From positions 6,279,501 through 6,343,500 of the forward strand of contig NZ_CP019426.1 of the NCBI RefSeq assembly GCF_009834515.1: DNA of 64,000 bases, read 5' to 3'. Positions 22,291 to 31,094 of this stretch are shown here, piece after piece (the first letter of the stretch is position 1; the number at the start of each line of letters is the position of its first letter). The position numbers and the translations under genes are program-made. Origin of the DNA: Pseudomonas sp. R84. GTDB lineage: Bacteria; Pseudomonadota; Gammaproteobacteria; Pseudomonadales; Pseudomonadaceae. The notes under the pieces are model-generated. The model was not told the origin of the DNA, ran no database searches, and saw only the letters and a list, made by a program, of their open reading frames with translations.

Positions 22291-22326
22291 GCCTGCCACC
22301 CTATTCCTGTTTTAGAGAGCACTCCC

Positions 22327-22914
22327 ATGTTTGCACGCTTTTCCTGCATCGCCGTTATCGCCCTGCTGGCCTCCGGTTGCGCCAACACTTCGCCGACCCT
22401 GGGCAGCAAGAACATCAGCTACGGCGACACCAAAGCGGTTGAAACCGTGACCAACGAATTCGGTTCGACCGACCTGCAAATGATCGCCGAGTCGATGACC
22501 CGCTCGCTGGCCCAGTCCGGCATTCTGCAGGGTCGTCCGGTCGTTCAGGTCTACGACGTGAAGAACAAGACCAGCGAGTACATCGATACCCGCGAAATCA
22601 CCACCAGCATCAAGACTCAGCTGATGAAAACCGGTGTTGCGCGTTTCGCCAGCGACAACAACGCCATGCAAAGCCAGGTTGACCAGCTCAAGCTGCAAAA
22701 CCAGAGCGGCCTGTACAAGAAGAGCACCGTGGCCAAGACCGGCAACATGGTTGCCGCCAAGTACCGCATCGAAGGCTCGATCAGCTCGATCGTCAAGCGC
22801 AGCAGCGACTACAAGGACGTCTTCTATAAATTCAGCCTGCAACTGATCGACGTTGAAAGCGGTCTGGCCGAGTGGATGGACGAAAAAGAGATCCGCAAAA
22901 CCACGGAGCGTTAA
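22327..22914 (+). CDS. lpoB: LpoB-like penicillin-binding protein activator
   Basis: A 195-residue outer-membrane lipoprotein with lipobox ASGC (Cys at about 18), a short linker and a TolB-N-like globular domain (STDLQMIAESMTRSLAQSG, YRIEGSISSIVKRSSDYKDV). E. coli LpoB reaches through the peptidoglycan to stimulate PBP1b. Pseudomonads use a different activator (LpoP) for PBP1b, so the partner of this homologue is uncertain. The next gene starts 3 bases after its stop. Confidence 0.82.
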   Translation: MFARFSCIAVIALLASGCANTSPTLGSKNISYGDTKAVETVTNEFGSTDLQMIAESMTRSLAQSGILQGRPVVQVYDVKNKTSEYIDTREITTSIKTQLMKTGVARFASDNNAMQSQVDQLKLQNQSGLYKKSTVAKTGNMVAAKYRIEGSISSIVKRSSDYKDVFYKFSLQLIDVESGLAEWMDEKEIRKTTER

Positions 22915-22917
22915 TTG

Positions 22918-23661
22918 ATGCGCGCATGGATTGGCATGATGGCCCTGGCTTGCGCGTTCAGCGTGCAAGCGGCCCCGAAAGTCGCGGTGACGGATCTGGC
23001 GTATCAGGAACGTGTGGAGCAATACATCCACATCGTTTCCGCTCAGAGCAATCATCGCGAGGGTTACTACAGCTCCAGCGGCTCGTCGAGCTACAACGAG
23101 ATCGAAGCGAGCACCAGCTACATCGAGCAAGGCGAGCTGCGCAAATTCACTGGCGACATCAAGGGTGAAATCCTGCGTACCGGCATGTTCCAACTGGTGC
23201 AAGGCACGCCGTACACCGCGTCGTCCAAGGGTGACGTCTACGACGTGATCAAGCGGATCAAGGCCGGCAACTTCAAAGGCGCCGACTATGTGCTGTTTGG
23301 TACGGTGTCGGACATCGACTTCACTCAGGACGTCAACGAGCTGGCGCACACCGACAGCTATTCGGCGGTACTGGGCCTGACGTTGGTGGCGGATTTCAGC
23401 CTGATCAACACCAAGACCTTCGAAATCACTTCGGCCTTCACGGCGATGGGTGAAGCGCAGGACACCAAACTGGTGAACCATCGCGACATCAAGATCTCGC
23501 TGAACCGCCCACGAGTGGTGCGTGACGTGTCGAAGGCGCTGGGTGAAGACGTGGCCGGGCAACTGAGCATGCAGCTCGGTGGCGGTGGTTACGAGCAGCC
23601 GCGCGAAGCGCCGCAGCGCAACAATCTGCCGCGCGATACTGCGCCAGTGATTCTGCGCTGA
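22918..23661 (+). CDS. Periplasmic CsgG-like protein linked to LpoB
   Basis: A 247-residue exported protein: signal peptide MRAWIGMMALACAFSVQAA with no lipobox, then a domain resembling the CsgG/TolB-N fold (VAVTDLAYQERVEQY, ADYVLFGTVSDIDF, ADFSLINTKTFEITSAF). It follows the LpoB-like gene by 3 bases. A TTG at 22915 is also in frame, but the ATG at 22918 is the natural start. Probably the last gene of the envelope cluster. Function not known. Confidence 0.72.
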   Translation: MRAWIGMMALACAFSVQAAPKVAVTDLAYQERVEQYIHIVSAQSNHREGYYSSSGSSSYNEIEASTSYIEQGELRKFTGDIKGEILRTGMFQLVQGTPYTASSKGDVYDVIKRIKAGNFKGADYVLFGTVSDIDFTQDVNELAHTDSYSAVLGLTLVADFSLINTKTFEITSAFTAMGEAQDTKLVNHRDIKISLNRPRVVRDVSKALGEDVAGQLSMQLGGGGYEQPREAPQRNNLPRDTAPVILR

Positions 23662-23675
23662 TGACTGGCCCCTGA

Positions 23676-23728
23676 TCATTCCCATGCTCCGCGTGGGAAT
23701 GCATCCCGGGACGCTCTGCGTCCCAGCC
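23676..23728. repeat. Intergenic palindromic repeat of the 'ccatgctccgcgtgggaatgc' class
   Basis: Two adjacent hairpins, CATTCCCATGCTCCGCGTGGGAATG and GGGACGCTCTGCGTCCC. This is a sequence class I recognise as scattered between genes in fluorescens-group genomes. Confidence 0.6.
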
Positions 23729-23763
23729 AAAAAAAAGGCGACCCGCAAAGGTCGCCTTTTTTG
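23729..23763. terminator. Bidirectional terminator between the lipoprotein cluster and lysE
   Basis: The stem AAAAAGGCGACC/GGTCGCCTTTTT around CGCAAA is flanked by A and T runs on the two sides, so it can serve both convergent genes. Confidence 0.88.
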
Positions 23764-23775
23764 TGCCCGCGATGT

Positions 23776-24408
23776 TTACGCCGCCGCTTTACGCAACGTC
23801 GCCATAAACGCCGCTGCACCGATGAACAGCCCGGCAAACGTGCGGTTCATGCGCTTCTGCTGCTGCGGGGTGCGCAACAGACGCAGCACCTTCGACGCCA
23901 GACCGGTGTAGCCCGCCATCACGATCAGGTCGACGCAGACCATGGTCACGCCAATCACCAGATACTGAATCAGCAACGGCGCATGCGGGTTGATGAACTG
24001 CGGCAGCACCGCCAGCATGAAGACCAAAGCCTTGGGGTTGCTGATGTTCACCAGAAAGCCACGGAATATTAGCGCCAGCGGTTTGCCGATCGGCCGTACA
24101 GCCGCGTCATCACTCATGTCCATGGGCAGCGCGCGCCATTGCTTGATGGCCAGATACACGAGGTAAGCCACACCAAACCATTTGATCGCGTGGAAGGCCG
24201 TGGCCGAAGCGGTCAGGATCGCGCCAACACCGGCGCCGACAATCGCAATCTGCACCGCCAGACCGATTTGCAGGCCAAGGGCGTTCCAGTAACCACGCCA
24301 GAAACCGTATTGCAGACCGCTGGACATCGACGCAATGGCGCCAGCACCCGGGGACAGACTGATCACCCAGCAGGCGGCAAAAAACGCCAGCCATGTTTGA
24401 AGCTCCAT
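23776..24408 (-). CDS. LysE/RhtB family amino acid exporter
   Basis: An inner-membrane exporter of 210 residues with about six helices. The family opening SLSPGAGAIASMSSGLQYGFWRG and the segment KWFGVAYLVYLAIKQWR are present. The C-terminal helices GLFIGAAAFMAT complete it. RhtB-type proteins expel amino acids such as homoserine, threonine or lysine. The substrate here is unknown. Monocistronic, with a terminator on one side and a REP doublet on the other. Confidence 0.88.
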   Translation of the reverse strand: MELQTWLAFFAACWVISLSPGAGAIASMSSGLQYGFWRGYWNALGLQIGLAVQIAIVGAGVGAILTASATAFHAIKWFGVAYLVYLAIKQWRALPMDMSDDAAVRPIGKPLALIFRGFLVNISNPKALVFMLAVLPQFINPHAPLLIQYLVIGVTMVCVDLIVMAGYTGLASKVLRLLRTPQQQKRMNRTFAGLFIGAAAFMATLRKAAA

Positions 24409-24510
24409 CGCACACCTCGACTCATGCTCGTGACAAATGCCTAAGCTAATGCGGGTTTGAATGGATGACTACCAATTTTTGCTGAATGTTGCAGGTGCTG
24501 CTGAGGGCCC

Positions 24511-24576
24511 CTTCGCGAGCAAGCTCGCCCCCACATTTGATCGCGGTCTACTGTGGGAGCGAGCCTGCTCGCGAAG
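24511..24576. repeat. REP doublet
   Basis: Inverted copies cttcgcgagcaagctcgccc (from 24511) and ggagcgagcctgctcgcgaag (to 24576) separated by about 20 bp, between lysE and the MscS-type gene. Confidence 0.88.
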
Positions 24577-24600
24577 GTGCCAGATCAGACGCCGCAGAAA

Positions 24601-25182
24601 TCACTTTTCGAAACCACTCGACGGAAACACATCCGTCCCGCGCCAACGTCGCACCGAGCGCTGGAAAAACAAGCTGTTCGGCACCTGCACCATGGCGCTG
24701 CCGGTCCCCAGCTCCTCCGCCTCGATCAACGTGGTGTAAAGCAGATTGATCGCCACCACCCGGCCTTTGACGCCAGGCTTGTCGGTGGTGTCCACCAGCT
24801 CAACGATATCGCCCAACCGAAACGGTCCGACAGTGAAGATCAAAATCGCGCAAAGCAGGTTCGACAGCACACTCCACATCGCAAAGAACGCGACCGCCGC
24901 CACCGCGACGAAACCCGACAGAGCCGTCCACAACACCGTGGCAGAAACGCCAAGGCGTTCCAACACGAAGATCAGCGCACTGCCCATGATCAGCCAGCGC
25001 AGCACACCACGCAGCGGCATCAGCAACTGCGGCGGGAACGGATAGCGCTCACCCAACCGGGTCAGGCCTTTGGCGACGAAGCGCTGGGTGAGGTAACCGG
25101 CCAGCAGGATCAGCAGAATCTGCACGACAAACCAGATCGGCTCGACCCACTCCGCCGGCAGCGGCAGCTTGAACGCATCCAT
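24601..25182 (-). CDS. Short mechanosensitive (MscS-type) channel protein
   Basis: A 193-residue membrane protein with three or so helices followed by the MscS beta-domain signature VGPFRLGDIVELVD and the NLLYTTLIEAEELGTGSAMVQVPNSLFFQ region. It ends soon after this domain, so the C-terminal alpha/beta cage of E. coli MscS (286 residues) is missing. Short forms of this kind exist in Pseudomonas. The ATG at 25182 shares one base with the stop of yheS (TGATG), so the two are translationally coupled. It probably releases solutes on osmotic downshock. Confidence 0.82.
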   Translation of the reverse strand: MDAFKLPLPAEWVEPIWFVVQILLILLAGYLTQRFVAKGLTRLGERYPFPPQLLMPLRGVLRWLIMGSALIFVLERLGVSATVLWTALSGFVAVAAVAFFAMWSVLSNLLCAILIFTVGPFRLGDIVELVDTTDKPGVKGRVVAINLLYTTLIEAEELGTGSAMVQVPNSLFFQRSVRRWRGTDVFPSSGFEK

Positions 25183-27092
25183 CAGGACAGCGCCTCCAGC
25201 TCCGCTTGCATGCTTTCCAATACCTCGAGGGCTTCCATCCACGCCTCTTCCAGCTCGCCTTCACGAACCTTCAGCTTGGCCTGTTCGGCGAGCAGATCAC
25301 GCAATTCGTTCTTGCGTGCCGGCTCGTAGATGTCGCTGTCGCCGAGGCTGGCGTCGACCTTGGCGAGCTTCTCGTGAAGCTTGCCCAACTCGGCTTCGAG
25401 CTTGTCGGCTTCACGCTTGTGCGGGGCCAATTGCTGACGCAACGCAGCTGCGGCCTGACGCTGAGCCTTCTTGTCGGTCTTGTCCGGGTTCACCGGCGTA
25501 TTGCTGACTGGCGCGTTGCGCTGGCGGTATTCCACCAGCCAGCGCGCATAGTCTTCGAGGTCGCCATCGAACTCTTCGACCTTGCCGTCTGCGACCAGGT
25601 AGAAGTTATCGGTGGTGCTCTTGAGCAAGTGCCGATCGTGAGACACCACCAACACCGCACCGCTGAATTCCTGCAGCGCCATGGTCAGCGCCAGGCGCAT
25701 TTCCAGGTCGAGGTGGTTGGTCGGTTCGTCGAGCAGCAGCAGGTTTGGTCGTTCCCAGGCGATCAGCGCCAAGGCCAGACGCGCCTTTTCACCACCGGAG
25801 AAATTCAGCACTGGCTCATCGATGCGTGCGCCACGGAAATCGAAGCCGCCGAGGAAGTCGCGCAGAGTCTGCTCGCGTTCGCTCGGCGCCAGACGCTGCA
25901 TGTGCAGCAACGGACTGGCCTTGGAATCCAGCGAGTCGAGCTGATGCTGAGCGAAGTAGCCGACCACGGTGTTCTCGCCACGGGTCAGGCGCCCGGCGAT
26001 CGGAGACAGCTCGCCGGCAAGGTTCTTGATCAGGGTCGATTTACCCGCGCCGTTCGGCCCGAGCAGGCCGATCCGCGCACCCGGGGTCAGTTGCAGCTTG
26101 ACCTTCTCGAGGATGGTTTTGTCGCCGTAACCGAGGCTCGCATCAGACAGATCGATCAGCGGGCTGGAGATCTTGCTCGACTCGCGGAAAACGAAATCGA
26201 ACGGCGAATCGACGTGGGCCGCCGACAGCTCTTCCATCCGCTCCAGGGCTTTGATCCGGCTCTGCGCCTGACGGGCCTTGGTCGCTTGCGCCTTGAAGCG
26301 GGCGATGTAGCTTTCCATGTGCGCACGTTGCGCCTGCTGCTTCTCGTAGGCCTGTTGCTGCTGGGCCAGACGCTCGGCACGGGCGCGTTCGAATGCGGTA
26401 TAGCCGCCGCGATACAAAGTGATCTTGCGCTGATCGACATGCGCCACGTGGTCGACGACTTCGTCGAGGAAATCGCGGTCGTGGGAAATCAGCAGCAAGG
26501 TGCCCGGGTAGCTTTTCAGCCACTCTTCGAGCCAGATGATCGCGTCGAGATCCAAGTGGTTGGTCGGTTCGTCGAGCAGCAACAAGTCCGACGGGCACAT
26601 CAAGGCCTGCGCCAGATTCAGACGCATCCGCCAGCCACCGGAGAAATCACCGACCTGACGATCCATCTGCTCGTTGGTGAAACCCAGACCGGCGAGCAAC
26701 TTGCGCGCTCGTGCGTCGGCGGTGTAACCGTCGGCGCTGTCGAGTTCCGAGTGCAGGCGGGCCTGAGCGGCACCGTCGTGCGCGGCTTCGGCGGCGGCGA
26801 GGTCACGTTGCACCTCGCGTAGACGCAGGTCGCCATCGAGCACATAGTCGACGGCAAGCCGCTCGAGCGTCTCGATTTCCTGGCGCATGTGGGCGATGCG
26901 CCAGTCGGCCGGCAAGAAGCAGTCACCCGAATCCGGGTGCAGTTCACCCCGGATCAAAGCGAAAAGGCTCGATTTGCCGGCGCCGTTGGCACCGATGAGG
27001 CCGGCTTTGTGGCCGGCGTGCAGGGTCAGCTCGGCGTCTTCTAGCAGACGTTGCGGGCCACGCTGTAAAGTCAGGTTCTGAAGTCGGATCAT
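25182..27092 (-). CDS. yheS: ABC-F family ATPase YheS
   Basis: A 636-residue soluble ABC-F protein with two ATP-binding domains and no membrane part. It has Walker A motifs GANGAGKSS and GPNGAGKST, signatures FSGGWRMRLNLAQAL and FSGGEKARLALALI, and paired LLLDEPTNHLD Walker B motifs. An Arg/Gln-rich linker (about 240-290) and a C-terminal coiled coil (about 560-630, LEAELGKLHEKLAKVD) follow. The opening MIRLQNLTLQRGPQRLLEDA and the length match YheS rather than EttA or Uup. ABC-F proteins act at the ribosome exit site, and the exact role of YheS is limited to general translation rescue. Confidence 0.92.
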   Translation of the reverse strand: MIRLQNLTLQRGPQRLLEDAELTLHAGHKAGLIGANGAGKSSLFALIRGELHPDSGDCFLPADWRIAHMRQEIETLERLAVDYVLDGDLRLREVQRDLAAAEAAHDGAAQARLHSELDSADGYTADARARKLLAGLGFTNEQMDRQVGDFSGGWRMRLNLAQALMCPSDLLLLDEPTNHLDLDAIIWLEEWLKSYPGTLLLISHDRDFLDEVVDHVAHVDQRKITLYRGGYTAFERARAERLAQQQQAYEKQQAQRAHMESYIARFKAQATKARQAQSRIKALERMEELSAAHVDSPFDFVFRESSKISSPLIDLSDASLGYGDKTILEKVKLQLTPGARIGLLGPNGAGKSTLIKNLAGELSPIAGRLTRGENTVVGYFAQHQLDSLDSKASPLLHMQRLAPSEREQTLRDFLGGFDFRGARIDEPVLNFSGGEKARLALALIAWERPNLLLLDEPTNHLDLEMRLALTMALQEFSGAVLVVSHDRHLLKSTTDNFYLVADGKVEEFDGDLEDYARWLVEYRQRNAPVSNTPVNPDKTDKKAQRQAAAALRQQLAPHKREADKLEAELGKLHEKLAKVDASLGDSDIYEPARKNELRDLLAEQAKLKVREGELEEAWMEALEVLESMQAELEALS

Positions 27093-27142
27093 AATGGCGG
27101 CGGAGTCTACCAGCTTCGCTCACAACTGGCGCGAGTAGCACG

Positions 27143-27604
27143 ATGTCCTCTGACCTGTGGAGCTTTTCCCTTGCCACCTACGCCCGACCGGGCGTGGAAG
27201 ACGCCTGCCTGCAACTGCAAACGGCGGGGGCCAATGTGTGCCTTCTGCTGTGCGGTTTATGGCTGGAACAACGTGGCGCAACCTGCGACGAACAACGCGT
27301 AAGGCAGCTTCATGCGTTGACCGGACCGTGGGATATCGAGGTGGTGCAGCCGCTGCGAACCCTGCGCATGCAATGGAAAGCGCGGGCGGTGGATGACGCG
27401 GTTTTGAAAGGCATGCGCGAGCAGATCAAATCACTCGAGCTGGAAGCTGAGCGAGCGTTGCTGTCACGGCTTGAGGGTGTGGCGCAGGAGTGGATGCAAA
27501 ACGACGCAGGCTCGGCAACCTGGCTGGAAGAATTGGCCGGCACAGCGGCCAGCCCGAACCGCGACGCGCTGCAAGTGCTGCGCGTCGCGGCAACCGGCAC
27601 TTAG
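27143..27604 (+). CDS. TIGR02444 family protein
   Basis: A 153-residue cytoplasmic protein typical of pseudomonads. It opens with LWSFSLATYARPGVEDACL and continues LQTAGANVCLLLCGLWLEQRG, the conserved core of the TIGR02444 family. No enzymatic motif is apparent. It diverges from yheS, and its TAG stop overlaps the TAA of the convergent algP by two bases (27602-27603). Confidence 0.85.
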   Translation: MSSDLWSFSLATYARPGVEDACLQLQTAGANVCLLLCGLWLEQRGATCDEQRVRQLHALTGPWDIEVVQPLRTLRMQWKARAVDDAVLKGMREQIKSLELEAERALLSRLEGVAQEWMQNDAGSATWLEELAGTAASPNRDALQVLRVAATGT

Positions 27605-28764
27605 GAAGCGCTGGTCGGGTTGTTGCTGACGCTCGACGCAGCGGCTGGCGATGGCGTAGTCGATGGCGTCGAGGTAGTAGCGGCTGGAGCAGGTGCCGAT
27701 GGCGCAGCCGACGCTGCCGGTGCGGCTGGCTTAGCAGCAGGCGCGGTAGCCGGTTTAGCAGCAGCTGGTTTGGCAGCGGCTGGCTTTTTAACGGCTGGTT
27801 TTGCGGCAGGTTTTGCAGCTGGCTTGGCGGCTGGTTTTGCAGCAACAGGCTTGGCAGCAGCGGCCGGTTTAGCGGCTGGCTTGGCTGCCGGTTTGGCGGC
27901 GGCATTCACGGCTGGTTTGGCAGCAGCTTTTGCTGGCGCTTTTGCAGCAGGTTTGGCGGCAGCTGGTTTAGCGGCAGTCTTGGCAGCTGGTTTTGCAGCA
28001 GCAGGTTTAGCTGCGGCGGTTTTCGCTGGAGCAGCTTTTGCTGCAGCTGGTTTGGCGGCTGGTTTAGCAGCGGCGGCACGGGTAGCCGGCTTGGCAGCGG
28101 CAGTACGCGCAGCAGGTTTTGCCGCCGTGCTTTTAGCCGCTGGTTTTGCAGCGCTCGCCGCAGCAGGTTTCTTCGCTGCAGGTTTTGCGGCCGCTTTGGC
28201 AGCTGGTTTTGCAGCGGCTTTCACCGGTGTTTTTGCAGCTGGCTTGGCAGCGGTTTTAGCAGCAGCTTTTGCAGCAGGCTTGGCCGCCGCGGTTTTCGCT
28301 GGAGCTTTTGCAGCAGCAGGTTTGGCAGCTGCTTTCTTCGCCGGTGCCGCTGCCGGTTTGGCTGCACGCGAGGACAACACTTTGCCCACGGCTTCTTGAA
28401 CGCGACCAACACCTTGGGCCAGTTTCAGGCTTTCCTGGGCATCGCGCTTGAGTTGCAGAATGTAGCTGCGGGTGTCGGACTGACGATCCTTCAAGGCATC
28501 GAGAAGGTCTTCCAGTTCTTTCACTGCGCCCTTGGCTTTGGTCTGTGCCTTGGCTTTGCCGGCGGCAGCTGCGTCCTGCAATTTGGTGCGGGATTTATGA
28601 AGTTTTTCCTGCGCCTTGCCGCGTTGCTTTTCCAGTTTGGCGAGCAGTTTTTCAGCATCAGCCAAGGCTTGGGAGCAAGCGTTTTCCAGATGCTCGAGCA
28701 AGCTGCCCGAGAGTTGTTGGAGTAAGTGCAACGGAGTATTTACAGGCTTCTTGGTGGCCGACAT
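27601..28764 (-). CDS. algP: AlgP (AlgR3), histone H1-like DNA-binding protein
   Basis: A 387-residue protein. The N-terminal 130 residues form a coiled coil (SGSLLEHLENACSQALADAEKLLAKLEKQRG). From about 140 to the end it is a Lys/Pro/Ala-rich tail made of dozens of KPAA-type tetrapeptide repeats, like a eukaryotic H1 tail. In P. aeruginosa AlgP contributes to algD (alginate) expression and binds DNA. A strong ribosome site (CAGGAGG) precedes the ATG at 28764. The repeat tract (about 27750-28370) is prone to length changes by slippage. Order algP, PPIase, algQ matches the P. aeruginosa locus. Confidence 0.93.
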   Translation of the reverse strand: MSATKKPVNTPLHLLQQLSGSLLEHLENACSQALADAEKLLAKLEKQRGKAQEKLHKSRTKLQDAAAAGKAKAQTKAKGAVKELEDLLDALKDRQSDTRSYILQLKRDAQESLKLAQGVGRVQEAVGKVLSSRAAKPAAAPAKKAAAKPAAAKAPAKTAAAKPAAKAAAKTAAKPAAKTPVKAAAKPAAKAAAKPAAKKPAAASAAKPAAKSTAAKPAARTAAAKPATRAAAAKPAAKPAAAKAAPAKTAAAKPAAAKPAAKTAAKPAAAKPAAKAPAKAAAKPAVNAAAKPAAKPAAKPAAAAKPVAAKPAAKPAAKPAAKPAVKKPAAAKPAAAKPATAPAAKPAAPAASAAPSAPAPAATTSTPSTTPSPAAASSVSNNPTSAS

Positions 28765-28956
28765 GGTTTACCTCCTGGCTGACGTGGGTGCGGCTCATAC
28801 TAGACCTCTGCAGTTACCGCCGCTAGGGCATCTTGACAGTATCGATTGCGTTGCGTTGCACCGAATCGAAAATGTTCTGCGCGAAGTCAAAAGCAGTTCA
28901 CCGTTGCAGACGTTCGCGCTGGCATAATCCACCGCATCTCAGGACGGAGAGTGCCC

Positions 28957-29622
28957 ATGTCGCGCTACTTTTTTTTATCCCTCTGGATGATTTTTTCGGC
29001 CGCTCACGCGGACGAAAAAACCACCGCGAACGATGCTCACGATCTGGCCTACAGCCTCGGTGCCAGCCTCGGTGAACGGCTGCGCCAGGAAGTCCCGCAA
29101 TTGCAGATTCAGGCGCTGATCGATGGCTTGCAGCAAGCCTATCAAGGCAAGCCGCTGGCACTGAGCGAAGCACGCATCGAACAGATTCTGGCCGATCATG
29201 AAGCGCAACATGCCGAACATTCTGCGCAGCCTTCGAGCGACGCGGCGATGGAAAACGAGCAACGTTTTCTGACCGCTGAAAAAGCCAGACCGGGCGTAAA
29301 AGAACTGGCCGACGGCATCCTGCTCACCGAGCTGACACCTGGCAATGGCACCAAGGCCGGGCCTGACGGAAAAGTGCAGGTGCTGTATGTCGGTCGACTG
29401 CCGGATGGCACGGTGTTCGATCAAAACACTCAGCCGCAATGGTTCAACCTCGACAGCGTGATCGCGGGTTGGCGCACCGCGCTGCAGAACATGCCGGTGG
29501 GAGCAAAATGGCGACTGGTGATTCCGTCGGATCAGGCCTATGGCGCCGACGGTGCCGGCGACCTGATTGCACCGTTCACACCGCTGGTATTTGAAGTGGA
29601 ATTGCGTGGCGCGACGAGTTGA
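28957..29622 (+). CDS. FKBP-type peptidyl-prolyl isomerase (periplasmic)
   Basis: A 221-residue isomerase that helps fold exported proteins. The ATG at 28957 gives a signal peptide (MSRYFFLSLWMIFSAAHA). Next is a helical dimerisation domain of the FkpA/FklB type (about 25-105), with LAYSLGASLGERLRQE. The FKBP domain follows (about 115-221), with LPDGTVFDQN, VIAGWRTALQNMPVGAKWRLVIPSDQAYGADG and PLVFEVEL. It is divergent from algP and convergent with algQ, the arrangement of PA5253 to PA5255. Confidence 0.92.
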   Translation: MSRYFFLSLWMIFSAAHADEKTTANDAHDLAYSLGASLGERLRQEVPQLQIQALIDGLQQAYQGKPLALSEARIEQILADHEAQHAEHSAQPSSDAAMENEQRFLTAEKARPGVKELADGILLTELTPGNGTKAGPDGKVQVLYVGRLPDGTVFDQNTQPQWFNLDSVIAGWRTALQNMPVGAKWRLVIPSDQAYGADGAGDLIAPFTPLVFEVELRGATS

Positions 29623-29631
29623 TCGGGCAAT

Positions 29632-29668
29632 AAAAAACGGTGCGCTTTCGGGCGCACCGTTTTTTTTG
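29632..29668. terminator. Bidirectional terminator between the PPIase gene and algQ
   Basis: The stem AAAAACGGTGCGC/GCGCACCGTTTTT around TTTCGG has A and T tracts on either side, between two convergent genes. Confidence 0.92.
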
Positions 29669-29682
29669 ATCAGGATTCGGGA

Positions 29683-30141
29683 TCAGGCCTGAACCGGATC
29701 TTCTTCCTTGTGTGCTGTGTGCAGCACTTCAATCAGGCAGTCTTCCAGCTCGAAGCGCTCGTGCAGCAGGCCGCCGAGTTCCTTGAACTTCTCGGCTACG
29801 CATTTGCCTTCATCGCACAGATCGTTGAAGGCGAGCAGCTTCTCGGTGATGACGTCGATGCGCGGATAGATCGTCTCGGCGAGTTCCAGACCACGCTTGT
29901 CGTTGAACGCCTTGGCTTCGCCAGTCAGCTGTTCGTAGATTTCGAAGTGCCCGGCCGAGACGTAATCGACCAGCACACCGCAGAATTCCTGCAGAGGCTT
30001 GCGGCTCTCGGACAGCGACTCAGGCTGTGCACCGAGTTTGTCGTAGGCACCGATCAGATCTTCACGCTCTTGCAACCAGCGGTCGATCAGCAGATGAACT
30101 CCACCCCAACGTTCCTGAGCATTCTGACAACTTTCGAGCAT
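29683..30141 (-). CDS. algQ: AlgQ (Rsd-family anti-sigma 70 factor)
   Basis: A 152-residue helical protein of the Rsd/AlgQ family that binds RNA polymerase sigma 70 region 4 and shifts polymerase toward alternative sigma factors. In P. aeruginosa it promotes alginate and siderophore gene expression. Conserved parts are [20 protein letters not shown] at the start, [20 protein letters not shown] and [16 protein letters not shown]. The ATG at 30141, with AAGAGAGA upstream, was chosen over a frame reaching to 30168. Confidence 0.93.
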   Translation of the reverse strand: MLESCQNAQERWGGVHLLIDRWLQEREDLIGAYDKLGAQPESLSESRKPLQEFCGVLVDYVSAGHFEIYEQLTGEAKAFNDKRGLELAETIYPRIDVITEKLLAFNDLCDEGKCVAEKFKELGGLLHERFELEDCLIEVLHTAHKEEDPVQA

Positions 30142-30324
30142 GGCGATCTCTCTTCCCTTGTGGGTCATGCTGCTCTACACCCGCGCCCCTCTTTTGATTT
30201 TGCCTTGGGGAACGGCCGGGCAGAGCGTCATCGAGCAACATAAATCCAATGACACGTGCGGGCCAGATTATGCCCGCGCGCCTATGGCTTCAAGGTACGC
30301 AGGAGATAAAGTTCATACAAGTGT

Positions 30325-30876
30325 TTAATCCCGCAGCAGCACCGAGTGCGACGCTTCGCCGCTGAGCGGGCGTTGCAGAGCACTCCAGACCAGCCGCAAC
30401 AATTGATACACCGCCAGAATCGAGACGGCGACAAAGAACAACAGGCTCCACTCCGGGATGCTCAGGTCGAACAGGGTCCAGGAAATTTCCGCACAATCGG
30501 CACCGCCGCTAAACAATGTTTGCAAGGCACAAATCCATGGCAGACCGCTGAATAAGGCCTCGGGAGCTGGCGAGCAATTGAGCAGGTGCAGCAGCGGATC
30601 GCTCTGTATCAATACCTGCCGCCAGGCCGCCGTGGTGCCTCCCATGCTCGCGCCCAAGGTCAACAGCCAGTACAACCACAGACCAACACGCCTGGGGCCG
30701 TGCACCGCTGCCACACCACTGGACACGCACAGTAGCGTAAGGAACAGACGCTGCACCAGGCACAGGCTGCACGGCGTCAGGCCGACAGCATATTCAAGAT
30801 AATAGGAAGCTCCCAGAGCAAAGGCCCCCGCAGTGAAAGCCATGAAGAACAAGGAGCGTGAGCAGGCCAACGACAT
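30325..30876 (-). CDS. dsbB: DsbB-family disulfide bond formation protein (DsbB2/DsbH)
   Basis: A 183-residue inner-membrane oxidase with four helices that reoxidises DsbA and passes electrons to ubiquinone. The first periplasmic pair is CSLC (about 36-39, in GLTPCSLCLVQRLF). The second loop has LNCSPAPEALFSGLPWIC and a later Cys in GGADC. It lies between algQ and hemY on the same strand, as in P. aeruginosa, which carries two DsbB copies. The other copy is elsewhere. Confidence 0.9.
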   Translation of the reverse strand: MSLACSRSLFFMAFTAGAFALGASYYLEYAVGLTPCSLCLVQRLFLTLLCVSSGVAAVHGPRRVGLWLYWLLTLGASMGGTTAAWRQVLIQSDPLLHLLNCSPAPEALFSGLPWICALQTLFSGGADCAEISWTLFDLSIPEWSLLFFVAVSILAVYQLLRLVWSALQRPLSGEASHSVLLRD

Positions 30877-31068
30877 GGCTTTTCCGTAACAGTAGAGACA
30901 GACGGTTACGGTAGAGGAAAGCGTGTCAGCCTTTCAAGGCAAGGCCCTGCCGACAGTTCACCAGAGGTGTAGGGAAAACCCGACAGGTTCGATAGGAATC
31001 GGTGTAGCCCGTTGTAGGAATTTGCCTCAGGCGCTCAACGAAGTGGAAAATTCAGCCACAAAAGGTAA

Positions 31069-31090
31069 GCGAGGGAGCGAACTCCCTCGC
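31069..31090 (-). terminator. Hairpin after hemY
   Basis: The perfect stem GCGAGGGAG/CTCCCTCGC with a CGAA loop begins 4 bases past the hemY stop and is followed on the minus strand by TTACCTTTT. An outer GAAGTGG/CCACTTC pair (31040-31046, 31090-31096) could form a longer structure. It ends the hemC-D-X-Y transcript. Confidence 0.6.
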
Positions 31091-31094
31091 CACT

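Noticed and set aside
27750..28370. Repeat array that might suggest CRISPR
   Set aside because: The units are 12 bp, contiguous and in frame with a coding repeat. There are no spacers or cas genes.
27490..28725. Gly/Ala and Cys/Ser/Arg-rich open frames on the plus strand opposite algP
   Set aside because: They arise from the 12-bp repeats of algP read in other phases.
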